This document shows positions 1 through 8,266 of a stretch of 64,000 bases of DNA, in pieces. The notes below the pieces were generated by a model. It worked only from the letters and a program-made list of their open reading frames with translations, ran no database searches and was not told the origin of the DNA. The position numbers and the translations under genes are program-made. Where the stretch lies: the NCBI RefSeq assembly GCF_000161835.1, contig NZ_GG697169.2:1722418-1786417 (forward strand). Direction: 5' to 3'. The DNA is from Thalassobium sp. R2A62 (GTDB taxonomy: Bacteria; Pseudomonadota; Alphaproteobacteria; Rhodobacterales; Rhodobacteraceae). How positions within the stretch are numbered: the stretch's first letter is position 1; the number at the start of each line of letters is the position of its first letter.

Positions 1-260
1 CTATCAATTTCAAATAACGCGAGAGACAAAACCAGACCAGATGCGCCCTAACTTAGTGGCGCGCCCCGCCTGTTGTTTCTCAAAATTTCTCCAACTTCTG
101 GCTTTTCTGCGTTACCGCTTTTTGCCGTCTGCCGTCCCGTTGGTGCATCTCTGCGCCGCCGGTAGAGGGGTATCTAGAGTTAGCTCGAGAGAGTCGCAAG
201 GACTTTTTTCGCCCTTTTCGAACTTTTTTTAAAATTCCCGAATTTTTGGTATTTTAGGTA
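1..260 (-). promoter_or_regulatory. Probable stable-RNA (rRNA operon) promoter and leader, reading left out of the window
   Basis: Read on the minus strand there is a -35 element TTGCGA (complement of 194-199), a 17-nt spacer, and a -10 element TAGATA (complement of 171-176). It is followed by a GC-rich discriminator (CCCCTCTACCGGC). Upstream of the -35 (about 200-260) lie repeated A- and T-tracts like an UP element. This combination is typical of stringently controlled rRNA promoters. The leader continues to base 1 without a convincing coding frame; a 63-codon plus-strand ORF at 41-232 shows no recognisable features and is not called. The rRNA genes themselves would be left of the window, so this identity is inferred from promoter architecture only. 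Confidence 0.5.
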
Positions 261-301
261 TTTTTACGCTGAATTTTCCAAATTTGGCTGCGCGTTCATG
301 T

Positions 302-336
302 GACCATGCCCCACGCATAGAAACGGGGGCATGGTC
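302..336 (-). terminator. Stem-loop terminator after the pyrimidine catabolism/transport operon
   Basis: A perfect 11-bp inverted repeat, GACCATGCCCC (302-312) and GGGGCATGGTC (326-336), lies 18 nt beyond the stop of the substrate-binding-protein gene. There is no clear U-tract on the minus strand, so termination efficiency is uncertain, but position and stem strength fit the operon end. It also separates the operon from the promoter further left. Confidence 0.6.
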
Positions 337-354
337 TTTCGATATCTGGATCGC

Positions 355-1350
355 TTAGTTCAACGCTTGATCCGTAATAACGCTGGTCCATGCGCCGGTT
401 GGTGCTGCCGAAATGACAGGGTCCGAACCACCAGCCAAAAGCGTGGCAACGGTCCGTTCGTAGTCAGCCTCGTCCAACGCACCGTTTGATCCGGCAGTCA
501 GTTTGGCAATTTCGCCCATCATCCGAACTTGAGCCGCTTCGGTTTGTGCACCTGTCTCGTCATTGTCTAGAACGATGCCTGCAGCCTCTTCTGGGTTTTC
601 TTCAGCGTATTTCCATCCCGCCATCGACGCACGAACGAACCGGACCATTTTGTCCTCGAACACTGGATCGGCGAGGTTCTCTTCGAGAACGTAGATGCCG
701 TCCTCAAGAGTGGCGACGCCCTGTTCCTCGTATTTGAAGGTCACAAGCTCGTCTGGGTTCACGCCCGCATCCAGAACCTGACCATATTCGTTATAGGTCA
801 TTGTCGAAATGCAGTCGGCCTCGCGCTGAAGGAGCGGGTCAACGTTAAAGCCCTGTTTGAGCACTGTGACACCGTCGTCGCCACCATCAGTAGAGATGCC
901 TTCTTGGCTCATCCACGAAAGGAACGGATATTCGTTACCAAAGAACCAAACGCCAATGGTCTTTCCAACGAAATCTTGGGGACCTATGATGCCGGTGTCT
1001 TTCCAACATGTGAGCATCAACCCAGATGTCTTGAACGGCTGGGCGATGTTTACGACAGGCAGACCCTTTTCGCGGGCAGCCAAGGCAGAAGGCATCCAAT
1101 TCAGCATTGCATCCGCGCCGCCACCAGCAAGAACTTGAGGCGGAGCAATATCAGGGCCGCCAGCGAGAATTTCCACCTCAAGCCCCTCTTCATCATAGAA
1201 ACCTTTGTCCAATGCGACGTAGTAGCCTGCGAATTGTGCCTGGGTGACCCACTGTAGTTGCAGGGTGACTGTATTTGCATGGCCAGCAGCCATTACGGAA
1301 CTTGCCGCCATGCTTGCCGCGAGAGCCGTTCCCGTTAAAAATTTATTCAT
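355..1350 (-). CDS. ABC transporter substrate-binding protein, NMT1/THI5-like family
   Basis: This 331-residue protein begins with a typical Sec signal peptide (hydrophobic stretch at about residues 7-21, probable cleavage after AMA). The mature part resembles NMT1/THI5-like periplasmic binding proteins, for example LQLQWVTQAQFAGYYVALDKG near the N-terminus, where a ligand-binding helix starts in this family. The family binds pyrimidine-like compounds, taurine, nitrate and related small molecules. Because it closes an operon of pyrimidine degradation enzymes behind a RutR operator, a pyrimidine base or breakdown product is the likely ligand (inference). The ATG at 1350 has AGGAG about 8 nt upstream. 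Confidence 0.85.
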   Translation of the reverse strand: MNKFLTGTALAASMAASSVMAAGHANTVTLQLQWVTQAQFAGYYVALDKGFYDEEGLEVEILAGGPDIAPPQVLAGGGADAMLNWMPSALAAREKGLPVVNIAQPFKTSGLMLTCWKDTGIIGPQDFVGKTIGVWFFGNEYPFLSWMSQEGISTDGGDDGVTVLKQGFNVDPLLQREADCISTMTYNEYGQVLDAGVNPDELVTFKYEEQGVATLEDGIYVLEENLADPVFEDKMVRFVRASMAGWKYAEENPEEAAGIVLDNDETGAQTEAAQVRMMGEIAKLTAGSNGALDEADYERTVATLLAGGSDPVISAAPTGAWTSVITDQALN

Positions 1351-1403
1351 CTGTCATAACTCCTAGTCAGTTGCAGTATCCAAGTCCCTTTGCGGGATCA
1401 TTG

Positions 1404-2246
1404 TTATCGTTGAGACGGATGCCAAAAGGTCATGCCTCGTTCGATCAAAGTGACTGCGCCGTAGAACAAGCTGCCTGTAAGTGCGGCAATCACAATTTCG
1501 GCCCACACTAAATCGAGGGCCAGAACGCCAAAGCTGGTTGAGATACGAAACCCCATTCCAACAGTAGGCGAGCCAAAGAATTCGGCGACAATTGCACCGA
1601 TCAGCGCCAGCGTTGTGGCGATCTTTAAACCGTTAAAGATAAATGGCAAGGCTGCTGGCAGGCGCAACTTGAACAGCGTCGGCCAATACCCTGCCCCATA
1701 TGTACGCATCAAATCACGCTGCATCGTGGTCGTGTCGCGCAATCCGGCAACCGTGTTCACGAGGATCGGAAAGAACACCATCACAGTCACAACCGCAGCC
1801 TTAGATTCCCAATCACTGCCGAACCATTTCACAAAAATCGGGGCGATCCCGACAATTGGCAAAGCAGCCATAAAGCTGCCCACTGGCAGAACACCTCGGG
1901 TGAGGAACTCTGAACGGTCGGCAAGGATGGCCACGCCAAAGGCTGCAAATCCACCAATGACGTACCCACCAAGCGCGCCTTTTAGGATCGTTTGTTTGAA
2001 ATCCGCCCAAAGCGTCGGCAATTCAGATACCAGACGTGCTGCTATTTCTGTGGGCCGCGGCAGAAACACCGGTTTGACGTCGAACCCGATGACCCAAAGC
2101 TCCCACATCAACAGGCTCGTCACGCCAAAAATCACGGGGATCACGATCTGCATAGCGGGCGTATCCGACGCAGGGCCATTTGCAAGACGGATGTTCAACC
2201 ACCACCCCAAACCCCAAATGAGAAACCCTGCCACTATATACATCAT
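1404..2246 (-). CDS. ABC transporter permease, BPD family (280 aa)
   Basis: This is an integral membrane permease of the SsuC/TauC type. It has about six hydrophobic segments and the cytoplasmic EAA-like loop (TYGAGYWPTLFKLRLPAALP, roughly residues 180-200) that docks on the ATPase. Its start overlaps the stop of the upstream permease by four bases (ATGA, 2243-2246), so the two are translationally coupled and probably form a heterodimeric pore. The substrate cannot be read from the sequence; operon context suggests pyrimidines. Confidence 0.85.
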   Translation of the reverse strand: MMYIVAGFLIWGLGWWLNIRLANGPASDTPAMQIVIPVIFGVTSLLMWELWVIGFDVKPVFLPRPTEIAARLVSELPTLWADFKQTILKGALGGYVIGGFAAFGVAILADRSEFLTRGVLPVGSFMAALPIVGIAPIFVKWFGSDWESKAAVVTVMVFFPILVNTVAGLRDTTTMQRDLMRTYGAGYWPTLFKLRLPAALPFIFNGLKIATTLALIGAIVAEFFGSPTVGMGFRISTSFGVLALDLVWAEIVIAALTGSLFYGAVTLIERGMTFWHPSQR

Positions 2247-3163
2247 GCGGGTTTCATCCCCATTTGACGTAGCAAGACCCGTTCAATCAGTGCGACAACT
2301 CCAACCAGACAGGCGGCAGTGATCGCTGCAGCGAACAGAGCGGCCCACGACACAAGCGGCTGTCCATATTGATCCCCGACCAACATTCGCGCGCCGAAGC
2401 CCGCCTTGGCCCCGGTGGGCAATTCGGCGACGATTGTGCCAATGATCGAGGCGGCGATGCCAATTTTGAGCGACGCAAAGAGATAGGGCGTCGATGCAGG
2501 CAACCGTAGCCCCATCAAAACCTGATACCCCGAGGCATTGTAGGTGCGCATGAGATCGAGCTGCATGGCACTTGGGCTGCGCAGACCTTTGACCATACCC
2601 ACGACGACGGGAAAAAACGACAAATAGGCTGCGATTATTGATTTGGGGAACAGCCCTTGAATACCCATCGACCCCAGAACGACGATGATCATTGGTGCAA
2701 GTGCTAGAATTGGGATGGTTTGGCTGACGATCGCCCAAGGCATGACCGATCTGTCCATTACACGACTATAGACGATACCAATGGCCAACATGATGCCCAG
2801 CGCCGTGCCGATGACAAAACCCAATAGCGTTGGCTCAAGCGTGACCCAGCCGTGGTAGACAAGGCTTCGTTTCGAGGTGATCTTTTTCTCGACTGTAGTC
2901 GCATAAAGCTCGCCTGCAACCTGATGCGGCGACGGCAGACGGGGACGTTTGAATGTATAGGTCAGCGGAATCAAATGCGCGTTGCGCAGGGACAATCCCA
3001 AACCTGATAGCTCTTGCCGCGCGCCGGGAGTGTCAGGGGCAACAACAAGATCGTCACGCTGAGCCTGATCTGCGACCAGATGCATGTTCATCGGCACAAC
3101 CGCGATGCACCAAAGGACAAGGATCGCAGCGACGACCGTCAGGACAGGCAGGATCGACCTCAT
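2243..3163 (-). CDS. ABC transporter permease, BPD family (306 aa)
   Basis: Second permease of the importer. After a first membrane segment (about residues 5-25) there is an unusually long hydrophilic stretch of some 75 residues before the conserved transmembrane domain, which suggests a periplasmic loop absent from its 280-aa partner. The EAA-like loop is seen as TYNASGYQVLMGLRLPASTP. It lies 18 nt downstream of the ATPase gene and overlaps the next permease by four bases. Family assignment is firm; substrate is inferred from context. Confidence 0.85.
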   Translation of the reverse strand: MRSILPVLTVVAAILVLWCIAVVPMNMHLVADQAQRDDLVVAPDTPGARQELSGLGLSLRNAHLIPLTYTFKRPRLPSPHQVAGELYATTVEKKITSKRSLVYHGWVTLEPTLLGFVIGTALGIMLAIGIVYSRVMDRSVMPWAIVSQTIPILALAPMIIVVLGSMGIQGLFPKSIIAAYLSFFPVVVGMVKGLRSPSAMQLDLMRTYNASGYQVLMGLRLPASTPYLFASLKIGIAASIIGTIVAELPTGAKAGFGARMLVGDQYGQPLVSWAALFAAAITAACLVGVVALIERVLLRQMGMKPA

Positions 3164-3181
3164 AGGCGGCGCTCGTCGCGG

Positions 3182-3970
3182 TCAATCATCGATATGCCCC
3201 GCACGCAGGCCATCGCGGACACGGTGGGCGATTTCGATGAATTCGGGACTGTCACGAATATCGAGCGGCCGTTCGCGCGGCAACGGACTGTCGATGACAT
3301 CCGAAATACGGCCTGGTCGCGGGCTCATCACAACGATCTTGGTCGACAGATACACCGCCTCGGGGATCGAGTGCGTGACAAAGCCGATGGTTTTCTCTGT
3401 CCGCGCCCAAAGCTGAAGCAGTTGTTCATTAAGGTGGTCGCGTACGATTTCATCCAGCGCACCGAAAGGCTCATCCATCAACAGGATATCGGCGTCAAAA
3501 GCCAGAGCACGGGCAATGCTGGCGCGCTGCTGCATACCCCCGGACAGCTGCCACGGGAATTTGCGGTCAAAGCCACCCAGATCAACAAGGTCGAGCACGC
3601 GATTGACCCGCTCATTTTGATCCGCCTTGGAATACCCCATGATTTCGAGAGGCAGGCGAATGTTGCCGCCGATCGTGCGCCAAGGATAGAGGCCCGCGGC
3701 CTGAAACACGTATCCATAAGCCCGCGCGCGCCGCGCCTCATCAGGTGTCATGCCGTTGACAGTAATTTCGCCAGCCGTCGGTGTCTCAAGCCCCGCGATA
3801 CAGCGCAAAAACGTCGTCTTGCCACAGCCCGATGGGCCAATGAAGCTGACGAAATCGCCTTTGCCAATATCCAGCGACACATCTTTGAGCGCGTGGATCG
3901 GACCGTCGTTTGTCTCAAACGTCAGATCAAGATTACGGGCAGTGATGACGGGGGTATTTTCTAACGACAC
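3182..3970 (-). CDS. ABC transporter ATP-binding protein, SsuB/TauB-type
   Basis: This 262-residue ATPase carries a full set of nucleotide-binding motifs: Walker A GPSGCGKT at residues 45-52, Q-loop at about residue 90, signature LSGGMQQR from residue 142 and Walker B ILLMDE ending in catalytic Glu167. It belongs to the COG1116 nitrate/sulfonate/pyrimidine-type importers and would energise the two permeases encoded just downstream. It follows the dihydropyrimidinase gene by 16 nt in the same orientation, so enzyme and transporter genes are co-transcribed. Confidence 0.9.
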   Translation of the reverse strand: MSLENTPVITARNLDLTFETNDGPIHALKDVSLDIGKGDFVSFIGPSGCGKTTFLRCIAGLETPTAGEITVNGMTPDEARRARAYGYVFQAAGLYPWRTIGGNIRLPLEIMGYSKADQNERVNRVLDLVDLGGFDRKFPWQLSGGMQQRASIARALAFDADILLMDEPFGALDEIVRDHLNEQLLQLWARTEKTIGFVTHSIPEAVYLSTKIVVMSPRPGRISDVIDSPLPRERPLDIRDSPEFIEIAHRVRDGLRAGHIDD

Positions 3971-3986
3971 AAACGCACTTTCATAT

Positions 3987-5441
3987 TCAGACGCCCGACG
4001 CTGGAATGCCAGTGCGCTCGATAGGGCGCGGCGAGGTCAGTTCTTTCCAGCTCGACAGCGCCTTGTTGGTTGCAGTGTTGCCAGCGCGTTTAACGAATTT
4101 ACCGTGGCCTTCTTGAGTATGGATTTCACCATCACGGATAGCAACATGGCCGCGGGTCAGGGTATAGCGCGGAAGACCTTTAACCGTTTGCCCTTCGAAT
4201 ACATTGTAGTCGATTGCAGACTGTTGGGTGTCTGCAGTGATGGTTTTCTCTTTCGCCGGATCCCAAACAACCAGATCTGCATCAGCGCCCACTAGGACGG
4301 CACCTTTGCGCGGATAACAGTTGAGGATCTTCGCGATGTTCGTCGAAGTCACAGCGACAAATTCATTCGGCGTCAGACGACCAGTCGCCACGCCGTGCGT
4401 CCAAAGCATCGGCATCCGATCCTCTAATCCGCCCGTGCCATTCGGGATCTTGGTAAAGTCACCGACACCAAACCGTTTTTGGTCCGTGGTAAACGCACAG
4501 TGGTCTGTGGCCACAACGCTGAGGCTACCGGCCTGAAGGCCGGCCCATAGGCTGTCTTGGTGTTGTTTATTCCGGAACGGAGGCGACATGACGCGCCGCG
4601 CCGCATGGTCCCAATCCTTGTTGAAGTATTCGCTTTCATCCAATGTCAGGTGCTGGATCAGCGGCTCTCCCCAGACGCGTTTGCCCTGTTGTCGGGCACG
4701 GCGGATCGCTTCGTGGCTTTCCTCGCAAGAGGTGTGCACAACATAAAGCGGCACGCCTGCCATGTCGGCGATCATAATAGCGCGGTTCGTCGCCTCTCCC
4801 TCAACTTGGGGTGGGCGAGAATAGGCATGCGCTTCGGGGCCAGTGTTCCCTTCGGCCAATAGCTTGGCGCTGAGTTCCGCCACGACATCGCCGTTCTCGG
4901 CATGAACCATCGCGATGCCGCCCAGTTCAGACAACCGGTTGAACGATGCGTAGAGTTCGTCGTCGTTGACCATCAACGCGCCCTTGTAGGCAAGGAAGTG
5001 TTTAAAGGTGTTGATGCCGCGTTCGTTTATCACCGAGGGCATTTCGTCGAATACCTGTTCGCCCCACCATGTCACCGCCATGTGGAATGAATAGTCACAA
5101 TTCGCGCGGGTCGATTTGTTGTCCCACATCTTAAGAGCGTCGTGCAGCCCCTGCCCCGGAGCCGGCAATGCGAAATCGATCACCATTGTGGTGCCGCCCG
5201 CAAGTGCAGCGCGCGTGCCGCTTTCAAAGTCGTCCGTGGAATAGGTGCCCATAAACGGCATCTCTAGGTGCGTGTGTGGATCGATGCCGCCCGGCATCAC
5301 ATAACAACCAGTCGCGTCTAACTGTTCGTCGCCCGACAGGTTCGGACCTATCTCGATGATTTTGCCGTCCTCGATCAACACATCTGCCTCATAGGTCAGA
5401 TCATGTGTGACGATTGTGCCGTTTTTGATGACTGTGGACAT
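3987..5441 (-). CDS. hydA: Dihydropyrimidinase (hydantoinase family)
   Basis: This 484-residue cyclic amidohydrolase opens the 5,6-dihydrouracil or dihydrothymine ring to N-carbamoyl-beta-amino acids, the second step of reductive pyrimidine breakdown. Visible active-site elements are the HxH metal ligands His56 and His58 (GGIDPHTHLE), the lysine expected to be carbamylated, Lys153 (HFLAYKG), and later histidines in VVHTSCEES and the Asp in TDHCAF. The length is normal for the family. A strong ribosome site (AAGGAGAG) precedes the ATG. It lies 18 nt after the amidohydrolase gene. Hydantoinases share the fold, but the neighbours make dihydropyrimidinase the best call. Confidence 0.92.
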   Translation of the reverse strand: MSTVIKNGTIVTHDLTYEADVLIEDGKIIEIGPNLSGDEQLDATGCYVMPGGIDPHTHLEMPFMGTYSTDDFESGTRAALAGGTTMVIDFALPAPGQGLHDALKMWDNKSTRANCDYSFHMAVTWWGEQVFDEMPSVINERGINTFKHFLAYKGALMVNDDELYASFNRLSELGGIAMVHAENGDVVAELSAKLLAEGNTGPEAHAYSRPPQVEGEATNRAIMIADMAGVPLYVVHTSCEESHEAIRRARQQGKRVWGEPLIQHLTLDESEYFNKDWDHAARRVMSPPFRNKQHQDSLWAGLQAGSLSVVATDHCAFTTDQKRFGVGDFTKIPNGTGGLEDRMPMLWTHGVATGRLTPNEFVAVTSTNIAKILNCYPRKGAVLVGADADLVVWDPAKEKTITADTQQSAIDYNVFEGQTVKGLPRYTLTRGHVAIRDGEIHTQEGHGKFVKRAGNTATNKALSSWKELTSPRPIERTGIPASGV

Positions 5442-5459
5442 GAGGCTCTCCTTGGGAAT

Positions 5460-6710
5460 TCAGGACGTAATTTCGGCGGTCTCGAGCACCGCATGCAGTA
5501 GGACGTCAGTGCCAGCGGTCGCCCATTCGGGGCTGATCTCTTCGGCCTCGTTGTGCGACAGGCCATCAACACACGGGCACATAACCATCGCCGTGGGCGC
5601 TACGCGGTTGATCCAACAGGCATCGTGGCCCGCACCGGAAATCAGGTTCATGTGAGAATAGCCCAAACGCTCGGCCGCATCACGAACCGCAGAAACACAA
5701 GCTTCGTTAAATTCTACTGGGTCAAAGCCACCAACTTTTTCAAAGCTGATCTCAAGGCCCATATCATCAGCGACTTTTTGACCCACCGTACGCAGCCGCG
5801 CCTCCATATCGGTGATAACGTCCAATTCAGGCGACCGGAAATCGACGGTAAACACAGCCTTGCCCGGGATGACGTTGCGCGAATTGGGAAATACATCAAT
5901 ATGCCCCGCCGCACCTACAGCATGAGGCGCATGAAAGAGCGCGATCTCGTCCACTGCAGCCAAAATTCGCGCCATGGCGAGACCTGCGTTCTTGCGCATG
6001 GGCATCGGGGTCGATCCAGTGTGGCTTTCTTTGCCAATCACCGTGACTTGGGTCCATGACAAACCCTGCCCGTGGGTCACAACACCGATATCGCGCCCTT
6101 CGGCCTCGAGAATTGGACCTTGTTCAATGTGTAGTTCGAAAAATGCATGCATCTTGCGCGCGCCGACCTCTTCGTCGCCCTGCCATCCAATGCGTTTAAG
6201 TTCATCGCCAAATTTCCTGCCTTCCGCATCCGCGCGATCATAGGCCCAATCTTGGGTATGAAGCCCTGCAAAGACACCAGACGATAACATCGCAGGCGCG
6301 AAACGTGTGCCTTCTTCGTTGGTCCAGTTCGTGACAACGATCGGATGCTTGGTCTTGATGTCGAGGTCGTTCATCGTGCGGATCAATTCCAATCCGCTAA
6401 GCACACCTAGAACACCATCGTATTTGCCGCCAGTCGGTTGCGTGTCGAGATGCGAGCCCACATAGACCGGCAAGGCGCCAGGGTCTGTGCCGGGACGGGT
6501 CGCAAACATGTTGCCCATCGTATCGACGCCCATGGTGCAGCCTGCAGCCTCGCACCAGTTTTGGAAGAGATGACGACCTTCGCTATCCTCATCTGTGACC
6601 GTCTGCCGGTTGTTGCCACCCGCGATACCGGGGCCAATTTTGGCCATCTCCATAAGGCTATCCCACAAACGTTCGCCGTTGATCCGAAGATTTTCACCGA
6701 TTGCTGGCAT
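5460..6710 (-). CDS. Zn-dependent amidohydrolase, probable N-carbamoyl-beta-alanine amidase (beta-ureidopropionase)
   Basis: This M20-family hydrolase (416 aa) would release beta-alanine, CO2 and ammonia in the third step of reductive pyrimidine degradation. Metal-binding motifs are GSHLDTQPTGGKYDGVLG and NEEGTRFAPAM. The frame stays open upstream to 6767, but ATG 6710 is chosen because AAGGAGA lies 6 nt before it and family similarity starts there (MPAIGENLRINGERLW). Allantoate amidohydrolases and N-carbamoyl-L-amino-acid hydrolases are close relatives; the dihydropyrimidinase next door decides the assignment. It is the first gene of the RutR-box operon. Confidence 0.88.
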   Translation of the reverse strand: MPAIGENLRINGERLWDSLMEMAKIGPGIAGGNNRQTVTDEDSEGRHLFQNWCEAAGCTMGVDTMGNMFATRPGTDPGALPVYVGSHLDTQPTGGKYDGVLGVLSGLELIRTMNDLDIKTKHPIVVTNWTNEEGTRFAPAMLSSGVFAGLHTQDWAYDRADAEGRKFGDELKRIGWQGDEEVGARKMHAFFELHIEQGPILEAEGRDIGVVTHGQGLSWTQVTVIGKESHTGSTPMPMRKNAGLAMARILAAVDEIALFHAPHAVGAAGHIDVFPNSRNVIPGKAVFTVDFRSPELDVITDMEARLRTVGQKVADDMGLEISFEKVGGFDPVEFNEACVSAVRDAAERLGYSHMNLISGAGHDACWINRVAPTAMVMCPCVDGLSHNEAEEISPEWATAGTDVLLHAVLETAEITS

Positions 6711-6758
6711 GGGCTGTCTCCTTGCGGTCGAGGCGCTGGGGTCATGTGGACGAACTAA

Positions 6759-6776
6759 TTTGACCAACTGGTCAAA
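6759..6776 (-). promoter_or_regulatory. RutR operator upstream of the amidohydrolase-hydA-ABC importer operon
   Basis: The sequence TTTGACCAACTGGTCAAA is an 8-bp inverted repeat around a 2-nt centre and contains TTGACCA-N2-TGGTCAA, the operator described for the TetR-family uracil-responsive regulator RutR of E. coli. It sits 49 nt upstream of the ATG at 6710, where an operator would block or overlap the promoter. No rutR gene is in the window. The match is direct; regulation by RutR is inferred. Confidence 0.8.
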
Positions 6777-6905
6777 GCAAACGCTAACAGAGGTCCAGTA
6801 TGAGTCAAGATTTTTGCCGCTTTGTTTGATGTGTCTCCATCACCTGATCAAAATCACGGCAGATCGGCTGCTAAACCCACAAACAGAAAAGATCGGGGTT
6901 GGAAC

Positions 6906-6948
6906 GCGGGGCAACAATCCGAAAATCGATACGGTTGCTGCCCCACGC
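6906..6948 (-). terminator. Large stem-loop after preA
   Basis: The arms GCGGGGCAACAATCCG (6906-6921) and CGGTTGCTGCCCCACGC (6932-6948) pair with only small bulges, 12 nt past the preA stop on the minus strand. No U-run follows, so it could be a factor-assisted terminator or an mRNA-stabilising hairpin. It separates the preT-preA unit from the RutR-box promoter. The rest of 6711-6960 contains no gene that I can recognise. Confidence 0.5.
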
Positions 6949-6960
6949 CAGGGAGACACG

Positions 6961-8265
6961 TTATTCTGCGGCCACTGCGCCGGGATTATTCGGGTGTGTT
7001 GTCCAGTTGGCATATGCGTCCTGCACAGTCTTGCCAGTACGCGGATCAACGGTGCCGGGGGCAAGTTGTTCCATACTAATACAGTCCTCAACCGGACAGA
7101 CATCAACGCACAGATTGCAAGCGACGCATTCTTCATCAATCACAGTGAAGACACGGTCCGGTGACATCGCGATCGCTTGGTGAGATGTGTCTTCGCAGGC
7201 GGCATAGCACCGACCGCACGATATACAGGCGTCTTGGTCAATCTTGGCTTTGGCGACATAGTTGAGGTTCAGATATTGCCAATCAGTTGTGTTAGGGACC
7301 GCAGCACCCAAGAAATCGTCGATGCTCGTGTGGCCCTTGCTGTCCATCCAGTCGGATAGACCCGAAATCATCTCTTGGACGATCTTAAAGCCATAGGTCA
7401 TCGCAGCCGTGCAAACCTGCACATTGCCGCACCCAAGCGTGATGAATTCCGCAGCGTCGCGCCACGTAGTGACCCCTCCAATCCCTGAAATAGGAAACCC
7501 TTGCGTTTCGGAATTGCGCGCGATTTCGCTAACCATCGACATGGCGATCGGTTTAACCGCAGGACCACAATACCCCCCGTGAGTGCCTTTGCCGTCAATG
7601 CTTGGCTCGGGGCTCATCGAATCGAGGTTCACCGAAGTGATCGAGTTGATCGTATTGATAAGGCTGACTGCATCTGCCCCACCACGTTTGGCCGCAGCCG
7701 CAGGTTTACGGACATCTGTGATGTTCGGCGTCAGCTTTACGATCACCGGCTTAGAGTAATATTGTTTGCACCAGCGCGTCACCATTTCGATGTATTCAGG
7801 CACTTGGCCAACTGCCGCACCCATACCCCGTTCAGACATGCCGTGGGGGCATCCAAAATTTAGCTCAATGCCGTCGGCGCCAGTGTCTTCGACCAAGGGA
7901 AGAATAGCCTTCCAAGCTTCTTCCTCACAGGGCACCATGATCGAAACGATCAGCGCCCGATCAGGATAATCCGCTTTGACACGTTTGATTTCCTCAAGGT
8001 TCGTATAGAGATCGCGGTCAGTGATCAGTTCGATGTTATTGAGCCCCAAGAGCCTGCGATCAGCGCCATAGATTGCGCCGTACCGAGGTCCATTTACGTT
8101 GACGACTGGTGGGCCTTCGGACCCTAGTGTTTTCCAAACGACGCCACCCCATCCGGCCTCAAACGCGCGACGGACATTGTATTCTTTGTCCGTAGGCGGG
8201 GCCGAAGCCAGCCAAAAGGGATTGGGGCTGGAAATGCCCAAGAAATTTGTTGTCAGGTCAGCCAT
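6961..8265 (-). CDS. preA: NAD-dependent dihydropyrimidine dehydrogenase, catalytic subunit PreA
   Basis: PreA (434 aa) reduces uracil or thymine to the 5,6-dihydro form, the first step of the pathway. The N-terminal three quarters is an FMN-binding dihydroorotate-dehydrogenase-like barrel with the active-site cysteine motif ELNFGCPHGMSERGMG. The C-terminal part carries two [4Fe-4S] cluster motifs, CISCGRCYAACE and CVACNLCVDVCP (each C-x2-C-x2-C-x3-C). It starts one base after the preT stop, so the subunits are co-expressed. Length matches the bacterial family. Confidence 0.95.
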   Translation of the reverse strand: MADLTTNFLGISSPNPFWLASAPPTDKEYNVRRAFEAGWGGVVWKTLGSEGPPVVNVNGPRYGAIYGADRRLLGLNNIELITDRDLYTNLEEIKRVKADYPDRALIVSIMVPCEEEAWKAILPLVEDTGADGIELNFGCPHGMSERGMGAAVGQVPEYIEMVTRWCKQYYSKPVIVKLTPNITDVRKPAAAAKRGGADAVSLINTINSITSVNLDSMSPEPSIDGKGTHGGYCGPAVKPIAMSMVSEIARNSETQGFPISGIGGVTTWRDAAEFITLGCGNVQVCTAAMTYGFKIVQEMISGLSDWMDSKGHTSIDDFLGAAVPNTTDWQYLNLNYVAKAKIDQDACISCGRCYAACEDTSHQAIAMSPDRVFTVIDEECVACNLCVDVCPVEDCISMEQLAPGTVDPRTGKTVQDAYANWTTHPNNPGAVAAE

Positions 8266-8266
8266 G

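Noticed and set aside
41-232. 63-codon plus-strand ORF at the left edge
   Set aside because: It lies in a promoter/leader-like region, is low in codon regularity and shows no similarity pattern.
3014-3964. 316-codon plus-strand ORF opposite the ABC ATPase and permease
   Set aside because: Shadow of the minus-strand genes, which have full family motifs; the antisense product is Arg/His-rich without a domain.
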